Notes: generated by a model from the sequence alone, not told the origin. A stretch of 64,000 nucleotides of DNA from Rhodococcus sp. 105337 (GCF_012844225.1 NZ_JABAGQ010000001.1:1-64000); one strand, 5' to 3'. Numbered from the stretch's first letter, positions 47,785 through 57,312 are shown. Numbers and translations: made by a program.

Positions 47785-48820
47785 TGGCGTCCCCACGGAG
47801 ACCGGGCCACTGCCGGGCTCCACGCTCGACGACATCGACACGGTCGGGAACCGCGGCACCCTCGTCATCAAGGACCGCGCAGTCGAACGCATCGCCGCGT
47901 CGGCCGCACTCCAGGTTCCCGGCGTGGTCCGGCACACCGGCAACCTGAGTCTGCTCACGGGCCGGGAACTTCCTCGTGCCGATGTGACCACCGGCGGACG
48001 GGCGGTCGCGGTGAATCTCTTCATCGCCGCCGAATGGCCTTACGACGCAGCGGCACTGACGCGGAGGGTGCACGACGCCGTCGCGCGTCACCTGCACGAC
48101 TACACGGGCCTGCACGTCACCGAACTGAACGTCCTCGTCGCCGCGACGCCCCAGGCACACGACGACGAACCGGCCGAGCAATCCGTGCCTGTCGAGTACC
48201 TCGAATCGGACATCGTCGCTCACACCGAATCCCGCGCACGGATACCGGTCGTGCAACCGCTGCCCCCGCTCGCGACCCCGGCGGCGGCGCCGGCCGCGGC
48301 GCTCATCGCGATCGGTGCGCTCGGACTCTCGTTCGTCGCCGCCCGCGAGCTTCTCATCGTGCGCGGCACCTACGCCGGAGCGCCGTGGCTCCGCAACGCG
48401 TTCGAGTGGTTCGGCAGGCTGCACTGGGAACCGTGGATCGGTCCGGTGGCCGCGGTGCTCGTGCTGCTCGGTGCCGCGCTGCTGTTCGCGGCGATCAAGC
48501 CACGGCGACGCACCCACCTGCCGCTCCGAGTCTCCGGTCCCGTCGACACGGTGTGGATGCGGCGTACCGACGTCGCCCGCATGTGCAGTGCCCGGGCGTC
48601 GGCGCTCCCCGGTGTACGCACCGCGCGGACTGTGGTCGATCGCCGGCGCGCGGTGGTACGGATAGTCGCCGACCCCGAAGTACCGGTCGCCGAACTCACC
48701 GCGACCGTGCGTGCCGAGGTCGAACCGAATCTCTCGCTGCTCGCCGATCCCCTTCCACTGATCGTGAAGATCACCCCCGCAGAGACGCGGGCGAACGCCG
48801 TGGGAGGAACGCGCCGATGA
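47777..48820 (+). CDS. Asp23-domain membrane protein with DUF6286-like C-terminal part
   Basis: A 347-residue protein with an N-terminal Asp23-like domain (residues 15-125, VIKDRAVERIAASAALQVPG to LHVTELNVLVAA), a linker, two membrane helices (about 180-200 and 220-245) and a C-terminal domain resembling DUF6286. The start GTG 47777 overlaps the upstream gene by 8 bases. It joins in one chain the soluble Asp23 part and a membrane anchor, which are separate proteins in Firmicutes. The family name of the last domain is from memory and is moderately sure. Confidence 0.8.
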   Translation: MADGVPTETGPLPGSTLDDIDTVGNRGTLVIKDRAVERIAASAALQVPGVVRHTGNLSLLTGRELPRADVTTGGRAVAVNLFIAAEWPYDAAALTRRVHDAVARHLHDYTGLHVTELNVLVAATPQAHDDEPAEQSVPVEYLESDIVAHTESRARIPVVQPLPPLATPAAAPAAALIAIGALGLSFVAARELLIVRGTYAGAPWLRNAFEWFGRLHWEPWIGPVAAVLVLLGAALLFAAIKPRRRTHLPLRVSGPVDTVWMRRTDVARMCSARASALPGVRTARTVVDRRRAVVRIVADPEVPVAELTATVRAEVEPNLSLLADPLPLIVKITPAETRANAVGGTRR

Positions 48821-49383
48821 AACTCCGTACGGTGCTGGCCAACCGTTTCTTCGCGCTTGTGACGGGCTTCGCCCTGCTCGGAATCGGCGCCTTCGCGCTC
48901 GCCTGGCTGTGGGAAGTGCCCCTCGCGCGGGACCGGCTCTCGCAACTCGACCGGCCACGCGTCATCGACGTTCCCGATCAGGACTGGTGGACGCCCGCAC
49001 TGTGGACCGTGTTCGCCGTGGGAGCCGCGATCGGCATCGTCCTGCTCGTGGTGAATCTGTCGCGCCGTCGCACCTCGACGGTGCAACTGTTCGACGAGGT
49101 GACGGACGCGACGCTCGGTGTGGAACTGGGCCCGGTCGCGGAGGGCGTGGCACGCGAACTCGCCGGGCTTCCGGGCGTGCGGTCGGCGCGCGGCCGCGCG
49201 GTGGTGGAACGTCACCTGCCCACGCTGTCGGTGGTCGTGCATGCCGAGCCGGGAATCGACGTCGCCGAGTTCACCGCGCACGCCGAGGACACCGCGGAAC
49301 GCGCCGCGTGCGCACTCGGCGGTGCCAGGGTGGCGACGCAGGTGCTGCTGCATCTCGATCCGCCGCATTCCGAACACGACTGA
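48817..49383 (+). CDS. amaP: AmaP-like alkaline shock membrane anchor
   Basis: A 188-residue protein with two N-terminal membrane helices (about residues 12-34 and 60-80) followed by a soluble domain of alternating strands and helices (VTDATLGVELGPVAEGVARELAGLPGVRS is its first part, only landmarks given). This matches the AmaP anchor that recruits Asp23 to the membrane. ATG 48817 overlaps the upstream stop in ATGA. It is last in the operon and is followed by a strong hairpin shared with tuf. Confidence 0.82.
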   Translation: MKLRTVLANRFFALVTGFALLGIGAFALAWLWEVPLARDRLSQLDRPRVIDVPDQDWWTPALWTVFAVGAAIGIVLLVVNLSRRRTSTVQLFDEVTDATLGVELGPVAEGVARELAGLPGVRSARGRAVVERHLPTLSVVVHAEPGIDVAEFTAHAEDTAERAACALGGARVATQVLLHLDPPHSEHD

Positions 49384-49425
49384 CGGCACCCGCCGGCCGC
49401 ATCGCCCACCGGTCCTGAAACGCCG

Positions 49426-49457
49426 AACGGCGTCCACCCCGAAGGGTGGACGCCGTT
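49426..49457. terminator. Bidirectional terminator between amaP-like gene and tuf
   Basis: A perfect 14-base-pair stem (AACGGCGTCCACCC / GGGTGGACGCCGTT) with a CGAA tetraloop lies between the convergent ends of the Asp23 operon and tuf. It could end transcripts from both sides. No long T-run follows on either strand. Confidence 0.85.
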
Positions 49458-49476
49458 GGCGTCAGTGAGAACTAGC

Positions 49477-50667
49477 TCACTTGATGATCTTCGTGACGCG
49501 ACCGGCGCCGACGGTACGACCACCCTCGCGGATAGCGAAGCGAAGGCCCTCGTCCATGGCGATCGGCTGGATCAGCTTGACGGACATCTCGGTGTTGTCA
49601 CCGGGCATAACCATCTCGGTGCCCTCGGGAAGGGTAACAACGCCCGTCACGTCCGTGGTACGGAAGTAGAACTGCGGACGGTAGTTGTTGAAGAACGGCG
49701 TGTGGCGGCCGCCCTCTTCCTTGTTGAGGATGTAAGCCTGGCCCTCGAACTCCGTGTGGGGAGTCGTGGTGCCGGGCTTGACGACGACCTGGCCACGCTC
49801 GACGTCCTCGCGCTTGATGCCGCGGACGAGGAGGCCGACGTTGTCGCCCGCCTGGCCCTGATCGAGCAGCTTGCGGAACATCTCGATACCGGTGACCGTG
49901 GTCTTGGTCGAGGTCTCCTTGATGCCGACGATCTCGACCTCTTCGTTGACGTTGACAACGCCACGCTCGATACGGCCGGTGACGACCGTGCCGCGGCCGG
50001 TGATCGTGAAGACGTCCTCGACGGGCATGAGGAACGGCTTGTCGGTCTCGCGGACCGGGTCCGGGATGGAGTCGTCGACGGCCTGCATGAGGTCGACGAT
50101 CGACTGAACCCACTTCTCGTCACCCTCGAGTGCCTTGAGAGCAGAGATCGGGACGACGGGAGCGTTCTCGTCGAACTCCTGCGAAGCGAGGAGCTCGCGG
50201 ACCTCCATCTCGACGAGCTCGAGGATTTCCTCGTCGTCGACCATGTCGGCCTTGTTCAGCGCGACGAGGATGTACGGCACGCCGACCTGGCGAGCGAGCA
50301 GCACGTGCTCACGCGTCTGGGGCATCGGGCCGTCGGTTGCAGCCACGACCAGGATTGCGCCGTCCATCTGGGCGGCACCCGTGATCATGTTCTTGATGTA
50401 GTCCGCGTGACCCGGGGCGTCGACGTGCGCGTAGTGACGCTTCTCGGTCTGGTACTCCACGTGGGAGATGTTGATCGTGATGCCACGAGCCTTCTCCTCG
50501 GGAGCCTTGTCGATCTGGTCGAACGCGAAGCTCTCGTTCAGGTCCGGGAATTTGTCTGCCAGCACCTTGGTGATGGCGGCCGTCGTGGTGGTCTTGCCAT
50601 GGTCGACGTGACCGATGGTGCCGATGTTCACGTGCGGCTTGGTCCGCTCGAACTTCGCCTTAGCCAC
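49477..50667 (-). CDS. tuf: Elongation factor Tu
   Basis: A 396-residue EF-Tu, the GTPase that brings aminoacyl-tRNA to the ribosome. The GTP motifs are [10 protein letters not shown] near residue 19, [12 protein letters not shown] near 81, and NKADMVDD near 136, with the effector region [18 protein letters not shown] near 53-70. All three domains are present. The start is GTG 50667 with AGGAGG 8 bases upstream. It is the last gene of the str operon, 94 bases after fusA. Confidence 0.98.
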   Translation of the reverse strand: MAKAKFERTKPHVNIGTIGHVDHGKTTTTAAITKVLADKFPDLNESFAFDQIDKAPEEKARGITINISHVEYQTEKRHYAHVDAPGHADYIKNMITGAAQMDGAILVVAATDGPMPQTREHVLLARQVGVPYILVALNKADMVDDEEILELVEMEVRELLASQEFDENAPVVPISALKALEGDEKWVQSIVDLMQAVDDSIPDPVRETDKPFLMPVEDVFTITGRGTVVTGRIERGVVNVNEEVEIVGIKETSTKTTVTGIEMFRKLLDQGQAGDNVGLLVRGIKREDVERGQVVVKPGTTTPHTEFEGQAYILNKEEGGRHTPFFNNYRPQFYFRTTDVTGVVTLPEGTEMVMPGDNTEMSVKLIQPIAMDEGLRFAIREGGRTVGAGRVTKIIK

Positions 50668-50761
50668 TGGAATGTCCTCCTGGACTGTTGTTGCTTGCAG
50701 TATGCAGCAGTGCGGTTTGTATTACTTGGTCGTGCAGGTGACCGAGGGGATAACCCGAAGG

Positions 50762-52864
50762 CTACTCGCCGGTCGCCTTGGCGATGATTTCCTTCGAGAC
50801 GTTCGACGGAACCTCTGCGTAGGAATCGAACACCATGGAGAAGTTCGCGCGGCCCTGGGTCTTCGACCGAAGGTCACCGATGTAACCGAACATCTCCGAG
50901 AGCGGAACCAGCGCCTTCACGACACGGGCACCACTGCGTTCCTCCATGGCCTGAATCTGGCCACGGCGGGAGTTGAGGTCGCCGATCACTTCACCCATGT
51001 AATCCTCGGGGGTGGTGACCTCGACAGCCATGAGCGGTTCGAGGATGACCGGAGCAGCCTTGCGAGCCGCTTCCTTCAGGGCCTGCGAGCCGGCGATCTT
51101 GAACGCCATTTCGGACGAGTCGACGTCGTGGTACGCACCGTCGAGGAGCGTGACCTTGACGTTCACCAGCGGGTAGCCGGCGAGCACGCCGTACTGCATC
51201 GCGTCCTGTGCACCCGCGTCGACCGACGGGATGTACTCGCGGGGCACACGACCGCCGGAGACCTTGTTCTCGAACTCGTAGGTCGCGCCGTCTTCGCCGC
51301 GGAACGGCGCGAGGGCGATGATGACCTTCGCGAACTGGCCCGAGCCACCGGTCTGCTTCTTGTGCGTGAACTCGAGCTTCTCGACCGGCTTGGTGATCGT
51401 CTCGCGGTACGCGACCTGCGGCTTGCCGACGTTCGCCTCGACCTTGAACTCGCGACGCATGCGGTCGACGAGGATGTCGAGGTGGAGCTCGCCCATACCG
51501 CCGATGACGGTCTGGCCGGTCTCCTCGTCGAGCTCGACCGAGAAGGTCGGGTCCTCTTCGGCGAGCTTCTGGATCGCGGTGCCCAGCTTCTCCTGGTCGG
51601 ACTTGGTCTTCGGCTCGATCGAGACCTGGATGACCGGGTCCGGGAACGTCATCGACTCGAGGACGATCGGGTTCGCCTGGTCGCACAGGGTGTCACCGGT
51701 CGTGGTGTCCTTCAGGCCGATCATCGCGTAGATGTGGCCGGCCACGGCCTCGTCGACCGGGTTCTCCTTGTTGGCGTGCATCTGGAAGAGCTTGCCGATG
51801 CGCTCCTTCTTGCCCTTGGTGGCGTTGAGCACCTGGGCACCCGGATCGATACGACCCGAGTAGACGCGCACGAAGGTGAGCTTGCCGAAGAACGGGTGCG
51901 CCGCGATCTTGAACGCGAGAGCCGAGAACGGCTCGTCCTTGCTCGGCTTACGAGTGAGGATGGTCTCCTCGTCGTTCAGCTTGTGACCCTCGACCTCGCC
52001 GATGTCCAGCGGAGTCGGCAGGTAGTCGATGACAGCGTCGAGCATGGGCTGGATGCCCTTGTTCTTGAACGCGGTGCCACAGATGACCGGGTACAGCTCG
52101 GAGGCCACGGTGAGCTTGCGGATGGCGCCCTTGATCTCGTCGACCGTGAGCTCTTCACCGCCGAAGTACTTCTCCATGAGCTCTTCGTCGGACTCGGCAA
52201 CCGTCTCGAGAAGCTTCTCGCGGTATTCCGCAGCCAGCTCGACGAGATCGGCGGGGATCTCCTCGATCGTCGGCGGAGTGCCGATCTCGGTGACGCCACG
52301 CCAGGTCAGCGCACGCATCTCGACCAGGTCGACGACGCCGTCGAAGGCATCCTCGGCACCGATCGGGAGCTGCAGGACCAGCGGCTTCGCGCCGAGACGG
52401 TCGATGATGGTCTGCACGGTGAAGAAGAAGTCCGCGCCCATCTTGTCCATCTTGTTGACGAAGCAGATGCGCGGAACGTCGTACTTGGCAGCCTGGCGCC
52501 AGACCTGCTCGGACTGGGGCTCGACGCCTTCCTTGCCGTCGAAGACGGCAACGGCGCCGTCGAGGACGCGCAGGGACCGCTCGACCTCGACCGTGAAGTC
52601 GACGTGGCCGGGCGTATCGATGATGTTGATCTGGTTGTTGTTCCAGAAACAGGTGACGGCGGCGGAGGTGATGGTGATACCACGCTCCTTCTCCTGCTCC
52701 ATCCAGTCGGTGGTCGAAGCACCGTCGTGGGTTTCACCGATCTTGTAGTTCACACCGGTGTAGAAGAGGATGCGCTCTGTCGTGGTGGTCTTGCCGGCAT
52801 CGATGTGCGCCATGATGCCGATGTTGCGGACCTTGTTCAGGTCGGTCAGCACTTCCTGTGCCAC
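50762..52864 (-). CDS. fusA: Elongation factor G
   Basis: A 700-residue EF-G, the translocase of the ribosome and target of fusidic acid. The GTP motifs [19 protein letters not shown] near residue 19, [16 protein letters not shown] near 88 and [10 protein letters not shown] near 142 are intact, and domains II-V follow in usual order. It starts at GTG 52864 with a weak ribosome site (GCGGGG). Its 144-base leader after rpsG holds a 13-base-pair stem and a second, 10-base inverted repeat near the start, which may control its translation. Confidence 0.98.
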   Translation of the reverse strand: MAQEVLTDLNKVRNIGIMAHIDAGKTTTTERILFYTGVNYKIGETHDGASTTDWMEQEKERGITITSAAVTCFWNNNQINIIDTPGHVDFTVEVERSLRVLDGAVAVFDGKEGVEPQSEQVWRQAAKYDVPRICFVNKMDKMGADFFFTVQTIIDRLGAKPLVLQLPIGAEDAFDGVVDLVEMRALTWRGVTEIGTPPTIEEIPADLVELAAEYREKLLETVAESDEELMEKYFGGEELTVDEIKGAIRKLTVASELYPVICGTAFKNKGIQPMLDAVIDYLPTPLDIGEVEGHKLNDEETILTRKPSKDEPFSALAFKIAAHPFFGKLTFVRVYSGRIDPGAQVLNATKGKKERIGKLFQMHANKENPVDEAVAGHIYAMIGLKDTTTGDTLCDQANPIVLESMTFPDPVIQVSIEPKTKSDQEKLGTAIQKLAEEDPTFSVELDEETGQTVIGGMGELHLDILVDRMRREFKVEANVGKPQVAYRETITKPVEKLEFTHKKQTGGSGQFAKVIIALAPFRGEDGATYEFENKVSGGRVPREYIPSVDAGAQDAMQYGVLAGYPLVNVKVTLLDGAYHDVDSSEMAFKIAGSQALKEAARKAAPVILEPLMAVEVTTPEDYMGEVIGDLNSRRGQIQAMEERSGARVVKALVPLSEMFGYIGDLRSKTQGRANFSMVFDSYAEVPSNVSKEIIAKATGE

Positions 52865-52885
52865 AGGTAACCCCGCTCGTAGCTA

Positions 52886-53002
52886 GTGTCGGTCCTTTTG
52901 TGCGGACCCATGTTCTTGTGTTGTCAGCCGGCCTTTACGGGACCGACACAGTTGTGCGAGCAGCCGATCGGGAGGTCCGGATCACGGTGCCTCCCGATCG
53001 GC
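52886..53002 (-). promoter_or_regulatory. Structured rpsG-fusA intercistronic region
   Basis: A perfect 13-base-pair stem (GCCGATCGGGAGG at 52963-52975 with CCTCCCGATCGGC at 52990-53002) begins 7 bases after the rpsG stop. A second repeat pairs GTGTCGGTCC (52886-52895) with GGACCGACAC (52940-52949); the GGTCC part of the first can instead pair with GGACC at 52904-52908. These alternative pairings sit 20-85 bases before the fusA start. Confidence 0.6.
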
Positions 53003-53008
53003 CTCGAC

Positions 53009-53479
53009 TCACCAGCGGTAGTGCGCGAACGCCTTGTTGGCTTCAGCCATCTTGTGCGTGTCTTCGCGACGCTTCACAGCGGCACCGAGGCCGTTGCTCG
53101 CATCGAGGAGCTCGTTGGCGAGGCGCTCCACCATGGTCTTTTCACGACGCTGACGTGCGAACGTGACCAGCCACCGAAGTGCGAGGGTGGTGGAACGGCC
53201 GGGGCGAACCTCGACCGGCACCTGGTAGGTGGCACCACCGACGCGGCGGCTACGAACCTCGAGGGCGGGCTTGACGTTGTCGAGCGCGCGCTTGAGGGTG
53301 ACGACCGGATCGGTACCGGTCTTCTCACGTGCCTGCTCGAGCGCCTGGTAGACGATGCGCTCTGCAGTGGACTTCTTGCCGTCCATCAGGATCTTGTTGA
53401 CCAGCTGGGTGACCAGCGGGGACCCGTAAACCGGGTCGGCGATCAGTGGACGCTTGGGAGCGGGACCCTTACGTGGCAT
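53009..53479 (-). CDS. rpsG: Ribosomal protein S7
   Basis: The 156-residue S7 protein of the small ribosomal subunit, which nucleates the head domain of 16S rRNA. It begins [20 protein letters not shown] and keeps the conserved [20 protein letters not shown] and [18 protein letters not shown] 53479 overlaps the rpsL stop codon by one base (TGATG). There is therefore no rpsL-rpsG spacer of the kind S7 binds in E. coli for feedback control. Confidence 0.98.
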   Translation of the reverse strand: MPRKGPAPKRPLIADPVYGSPLVTQLVNKILMDGKKSTAERIVYQALEQAREKTGTDPVVTLKRALDNVKPALEVRSRRVGGATYQVPVEVRPGRSTTLALRWLVTFARQRREKTMVERLANELLDASNGLGAAVKRREDTHKMAEANKAFAHYRW

Positions 53480-53853
53480 CAGGCCTTCTCCTTCTTCGCT
53501 CCGTAGCGGCTACGGGCCTGCTTGCGGTTCTTGACACCCTGGGTGTCGAGCGAGCCGCGGATGATCTTGTAGCGGACACCGGGAAGGTCCTTCACACGAC
53601 CGCCACGCACGAGCACCATCGAGTGCTCCTGGAGGTTGTGGCCTTCACCCGGGATGTACGCGGTGACCTCGACAGAGCTGGTGAGGCGCACGCGGGCGAC
53701 CTTACGAAGAGCCGAGTTCGGCTTCTTCGGGGTGGTGGTGTACACGCGAGTGCACACGCCGCGACGCTGCGGGCTGCCCTTGAGGGCCGCGCTCTTGACC
53801 TTGACGGTCTTGTCGCGGCGGCCCTTACGGACCAGCTGATTGATGGTTGGCAT
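53479..53853 (-). CDS. rpsL: Ribosomal protein S12
   Basis: The 124-residue S12 protein, which controls decoding accuracy. The conserved loop [18 protein letters not shown] and [20 protein letters not shown] are present. Lys43 and Lys88, the positions where streptomycin-resistance changes occur in mycobacteria, are both the wild-type lysine. It is the first gene of the str operon. The ribosome site before ATG 53853 is weak (GAAGAAAG). Confidence 0.98.
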   Translation of the reverse strand: MPTINQLVRKGRRDKTVKVKSAALKGSPQRRGVCTRVYTTTPKKPNSALRKVARVRLTSSVEVTAYIPGEGHNLQEHSMVLVRGGRVKDLPGVRYKIIRGSLDTQGVKNRKQARSRYGAKKEKA

Positions 53854-54189
53854 TAACCGGCTTTCTTCGTTGTCTGGAGCTGCTCACACGAGCAACACTG
53901 GCTGTTCTGAAATTAGGGATCCATCGGTTGGGACAAGAGAGCTAGCTGCCCCTCACTCGCCCCTCGTGTGCACACGAGGTCGGGTGTGTCGCGTACCCCC
54001 ACACAGGCAGCCGGGAACTCGTAACTGCAGACTTCTACAGACGACGCGCACGGCACTACCTCGCATAGGCACACAGACCGGTCCGGGCTTGCCGGACACG
54101 ACCCACAACGATACCCGGCTGGCGAGCATCAGGTCAAAGTGAGGTAGGCAACCGAGGACCCGCTCGACCCTGGTCGGCCCCAGCCACGG
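53854..54189. other. 336-base gap upstream of rpsL, str operon promoter region
   Basis: No gene is seen. The leader just before rpsL has a small hairpin TGCTC-ACAC-GAGCA at 53881-53894, and a perfect 18-base palindrome lies at 53962-53979. The promoter of the str operon must lie here, but I could not place its -10 and -35 elements with confidence. Confidence 0.6.
53962..53979. promoter_or_regulatory. 18-base perfect palindrome upstream of rpsL
   Basis: CCTCGTGTG joined to CACACGAGG makes a gap-free 18-base palindrome 109 bases upstream of the rpsL start. Without a loop it is a better protein-binding site than a terminator. Confidence 0.5.
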
Positions 54190-54747
54190 TCAGCTGCTGA
54201 GGTTCAAGGTGAGCCGTGCCAAGGTAGCAGCGGCCTCGCAGGGGTCCGGCCCACCGCCCTGGTACTGCACCCACCAGCCGAAGATACCGGTCGTCGAGGC
54301 ACCCGAACTCACCCCGCACGACGACGGGTCGTCGGGCCGGCGCATCTGCAGGGCCCGTCGTCCCTCCACCGTGGTGTTCTCCACCGTGTACCCGAGGTGT
54401 TCGGCAGCGGAGCGCTCGTGGTCGAGCGAGCCCGTCTCGAACCAGTTGAAGGTGACCTTCACGACGCCGCCGGGCCCGTCGCCCTCCCACCGGCAGATCG
54501 CTCCGAAGAACCCCCGGTACACCGCTTCGGCTCCGACCGCCTCGGCGATCTGCGGGTCCGCGACCGCGTCGCACTCGGTGAGCAGCCGGGTGAATTCCTC
54601 GGTGTTTCCGCCGCCACCCGCACCTTCCTGCACCGCGCGGCCCTCGATCGTCCGGGAGCATCCGGTGAGCACCGTGGCGCATACCGCCAGCGCTGCCATG
54701 CCGGCGCCGAGACGACGACCGGCCGGCCGGAGCGGGACCCGGCGCAT
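54190..54747 (-). CDS. DUF3558-family lipoprotein (second of two)
   Basis: A 185-residue secreted lipoprotein. The signal ends in ATVLTGC with the lipidated Cys near residue 30. The domain beyond has paired cysteines (LLTECDAVADP, GAICRWEG, SSCGVSSG, DPCEAAATL), the pattern of DUF3558 proteins that are common in mycobacteria and rhodococci and of unknown role. ATG 54747 overlaps the stop codon of the upstream paralogue by one base, so the two are made together. Confidence 0.85.
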   Translation of the reverse strand: MRRVPLRPAGRRLGAGMAALAVCATVLTGCSRTIEGRAVQEGAGGGGNTEEFTRLLTECDAVADPQIAEAVGAEAVYRGFFGAICRWEGDGPGGVVKVTFNWFETGSLDHERSAAEHLGYTVENTTVEGRRALQMRRPDDPSSCGVSSGASTTGIFGWWVQYQGGGPDPCEAAATLARLTLNLSS

Positions 54748-55301
54748 CACTGCTGCGCCCTGTCGACGCTGGTCTCCGCGAGGCTGCGAGCGACGGCACA
54801 TGCGTCGGCCGCGGGCGGGAAGTTCCCGTAGGAGACGGACCAATGGATGAAGTCGCCGCCGAACTGCACCCCGATCTCGCACAGGGTCGTCTGCCCGTCC
54901 AGCGACTGGGACGAACCCAGGAAGCCGGGATTGCCCCCGACCTCGACATCCGTTGCAGGACGGCCGATCAGATCGGACCCGGCCCGTTCCCTGCCGATCG
55001 GGCTTCCCCGGTACCAGCTGAAACTCACGCTCGGCCCACCCACGAAGAGTTCCCACTCACAGCCGACGGAGTTGCGTGTGACGGACGAGAACGGACCGAG
55101 CGCGAACGCATTCGCCACCTCGTCGTCGGTCAGCGACCCGCACTCCCCGAAAAGCGGGCCCGGCTCGGTCACAGCCGATGTCGTCGAGGTCTGCCCCTGG
55201 TCTGCGGCATCGTCGCCGGAGCCGCATCCGGCCGCGACGAGCATCGCCAGGAATGCCAGGGCCGCCGTCGCCGCTCTGCTACCGGTCCGCTCGAAGGACA
55301 T
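54747..55301 (-). CDS. DUF3558-family lipoprotein (first of two)
   Basis: A 184-residue secreted lipoprotein with signal ending in MLVAAGC (lipidated Cys near residue 26), a Ser/Thr-rich linker and a domain with cysteines in FGECGSLTDDEV, SVGCEWELF, TTLCEIGV and ADACAVARS. The layout matches the second gene, so they are paralogues from a duplication. ATG 55301 follows GAAGGAC-like sequence. The function is unknown. Confidence 0.85.
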   Translation of the reverse strand: MSFERTGSRAATAALAFLAMLVAAGCGSGDDAADQGQTSTTSAVTEPGPLFGECGSLTDDEVANAFALGPFSSVTRNSVGCEWELFVGGPSVSFSWYRGSPIGRERAGSDLIGRPATDVEVGGNPGFLGSSQSLDGQTTLCEIGVQFGGDFIHWSVSYGNFPPAADACAVARSLAETSVDRAQQ

Positions 55302-55311
55302 GGCCGAGACA

Positions 55312-55941
55312 CTACCGAGCCGCAGGGCCTGCTGCGCGCCGACGCCGGGCGTCTTCCAGCACGGTGTCGAGCTGGGCCGCCCAGTGCCTGACGATCTCGC
55401 GGCGTCGCACCGAGTCGTCGGTGAGGACGTCGGCCAGGCCGAGGCCACGGGCGAGGTCCAGAGTCGCCTGCACCATGCGGTGCACCACCGGATCGGAGTC
55501 GTCCGCGCCGAGTTGTTCGACAGCCACCTTGTGCGCGACCCGGCCGAAACGCTCCTCGAGCGGGAGAAGGCGTTCGCGCAGCGCGGGATCCGCCGCCGCG
55601 GCGGTCCAGACCTGCAACGCCGCGTTGAACAGATTGCCGGTGTACTGCTCGACGAGACGCGACACGACCGCCTCGGTGCGAGCGCTGCCGGGCGGCACGT
55701 CGGGCGTCTCGTTCCGGGCGCGTTCCATCCGGCTGTCGAACATGAAATCGAGAGCAGCCGTGATGAGATCCTCACGGGTGGGGAAATGGTGCTGGGTCGC
55801 CCCGCGCGACACTCCGGCGCGTTCCGCGACGACGCCGACGGTGGTCGCCGCCCAGCCGAACTCGGCCAGGCAATCTATCGTGGATTCGAGCAGGCGCAGA
55901 CGCGTCGCTCGACTGCGGTCCTGCTTGGGTTCGCGCGTCAC
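55312..55941 (-). CDS. TetR-family regulator
   Basis: A 209-residue TetR-type regulator. The DNA-binding part is VGVVAERAGVSRGATQHHFP followed by TREDLITAAL (residues 35-65), and the C-terminal domain ends in RRREIVRHWAAQLDTVLEDA. It is divergent from another TetR gene at 56109 across 167 bases, and is followed after 10 bases by the first DUF3558 gene. The target and ligand are unknown. Confidence 0.9.
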   Translation of the reverse strand: MTREPKQDRSRATRLRLLESTIDCLAEFGWAATTVGVVAERAGVSRGATQHHFPTREDLITAALDFMFDSRMERARNETPDVPPGSARTEAVVSRLVEQYTGNLFNAALQVWTAAAADPALRERLLPLEERFGRVAHKVAVEQLGADDSDPVVHRMVQATLDLARGLGLADVLTDDSVRRREIVRHWAAQLDTVLEDARRRRAAGPAAR

Positions 55942-56108
55942 CCGTCCTCCTCGATCCTCGCCCCGCAGGGATGCCCGCCGGAGAGCATTCGGCGCCCGGA
56001 ACGCCGCCTCGATGTCCCACGACCCGACGGAATGAGATCACGTCGAGACCGTACGAACGTAGCCTGCCCGAACAGCGGGACGACGCACCGGACGAAAGGG
56101 GAACCCAC

Positions 56109-56663
56109 GTGGCGACGATTGTCAGGCGCGAAGACTATTTCACCGCCGCCCTCGACATTCTTGCGACGCACGCCCACGCGGGACTCAAGCAGGCACGCCT
56201 GTGCGCACACCTCGAGGTCACCACCGGGTCGTTCTACAACTACTTCGCGAGCTGGGCCGACTTCGAGAAAGAGTTCCTTCAGAACTGGCTCGACAGGCAG
56301 ACCCTGCAACTGGCCGAGACCGCACGGCTCGAAGGTTCTCCCCGGCGCCGGCTCGAGATGCTCATCGACTTCGCGTGCAAGCTTCCGCATCCCGCCGAAT
56401 CGGCGATCCGGGGCTGGGCGTACAGCGATCACGCCGTGCGCGACATCCAGGCCCTCGTGGACCGGCAGCGATTCGACGTGGTGGCCGAGTCCACCGCCGC
56501 GATCCTCGGCCCGGGGGACGACGCGCACAGATTCGCGCATCTCGCGATGTTCGCCCTGATCGGTTATCAGCAAACTCTTCCCGCTCAGGACGTCTCCGTC
56601 CTGCGATGGTCGCTGAACCGGGTGTTGTCGCAGGTACTCGAGGATGTCGTCGACACCCGGTGA
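56109..56663 (+). CDS. TetR-family regulator
   Basis: A 184-residue TetR-type regulator starting at GTG 56109 with AAAGGGG upstream. The DNA-binding helices are at ARLCAHLEVTTGSFYNYFAS followed by WADFEKEFL. It is a short member, with the C-terminal domain ending SLNRVLSQVLEDV. It is divergent from the TetR gene at 55312-55941 and convergent with the one at 56668, 4 bases away. No clear palindrome was found in the divergent gap. Confidence 0.88.
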   Translation: MATIVRREDYFTAALDILATHAHAGLKQARLCAHLEVTTGSFYNYFASWADFEKEFLQNWLDRQTLQLAETARLEGSPRRRLEMLIDFACKLPHPAESAIRGWAYSDHAVRDIQALVDRQRFDVVAESTAAILGPGDDAHRFAHLAMFALIGYQQTLPAQDVSVLRWSLNRVLSQVLEDVVDTR

Positions 56664-56667
56664 CGGA

Positions 56668-57309
56668 TCACCGCCGCAGAAGATCCTCGAACTGTTCACG
56701 CCACACCACGAGATTCGGGTCCGCGTCCGGATCGCGGGGATCGATCGCATAACCGAGGGCGATCCCCCGCATGCTGCTGTAGACGAGATCGCGCACCACG
56801 CGGTAGCGCGGGAGCCCGATGAAGTCGCTGCCGAAGAACCGATCGGTCTGCGCCTTGATCATCCCGCCGAGAGTCCGTTCGAGCGGTATCAATTCGCGGC
56901 GGAGTTCTTCGTGGGAGCGGGCCGCGAGCCACAGTTCCATCGAGGCCCAGAAATACGGCTGCCGGAAGTGCAGCCACATCAGGTCCACCGCCAGCGCGAC
57001 CCGCGCGACCGGGTCGTCGGGCCACTCCTGGTCGTGCCCGAGATCCTGGACGCGCTGCGCCGCAAGGTGATGCACCGACGCGACCAGAAGCGAATCGCGA
57101 CTGGGGAAATGGTGCAGGAGCCGACCGCGCGAGACACCCGCCGCGGCCTGGATACGGACGGTGGTGGCGTTCGAGTATCCGTGCTCGACCAGCACGGACA
57201 CAGCGGCATCCAGGATGGTGACACGGGTGGCACGGCCGCGTTGCTGCTCCGCGCGTCGACGGGGCTCGCTCGGCGCACTCATCATGCCGACCAGCGTAGG
57301 GGCCGGCAT
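56668..57309 (-). CDS. TetR-family regulator at the end of the acyl-CoA carboxylase cluster
   Basis: A 213-residue TetR-type regulator with the DNA-binding stretch TTVRIQAAAGVSRGRLLHHF followed by PSRDSLLVAS (residues 48-80). It begins 3 bases after the stop of the enoyl-CoA hydratase gene, so it is probably part of the same transcript; ATG 57309 has GAGGG directly adjacent, and ATG 57285 is the alternative start. It is a likely local regulator of the acyl-CoA cluster. Confidence 0.88.
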   Translation of the reverse strand: MPAPTLVGMMSAPSEPRRRAEQQRGRATRVTILDAAVSVLVEHGYSNATTVRIQAAAGVSRGRLLHHFPSRDSLLVASVHHLAAQRVQDLGHDQEWPDDPVARVALAVDLMWLHFRQPYFWASMELWLAARSHEELRRELIPLERTLGGMIKAQTDRFFGSDFIGLPRYRVVRDLVYSSMRGIALGYAIDPRDPDADPNLVVWREQFEDLLRR

Positions 57310-57312
57310 CCC

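Noticed and set aside
50615-52870. Plus-strand open frame of 751 codons
   Set aside because: It is antisense to fusA; its composition (Asp/Leu/Val/Arg repeats) is the mirror of fusA codon usage.
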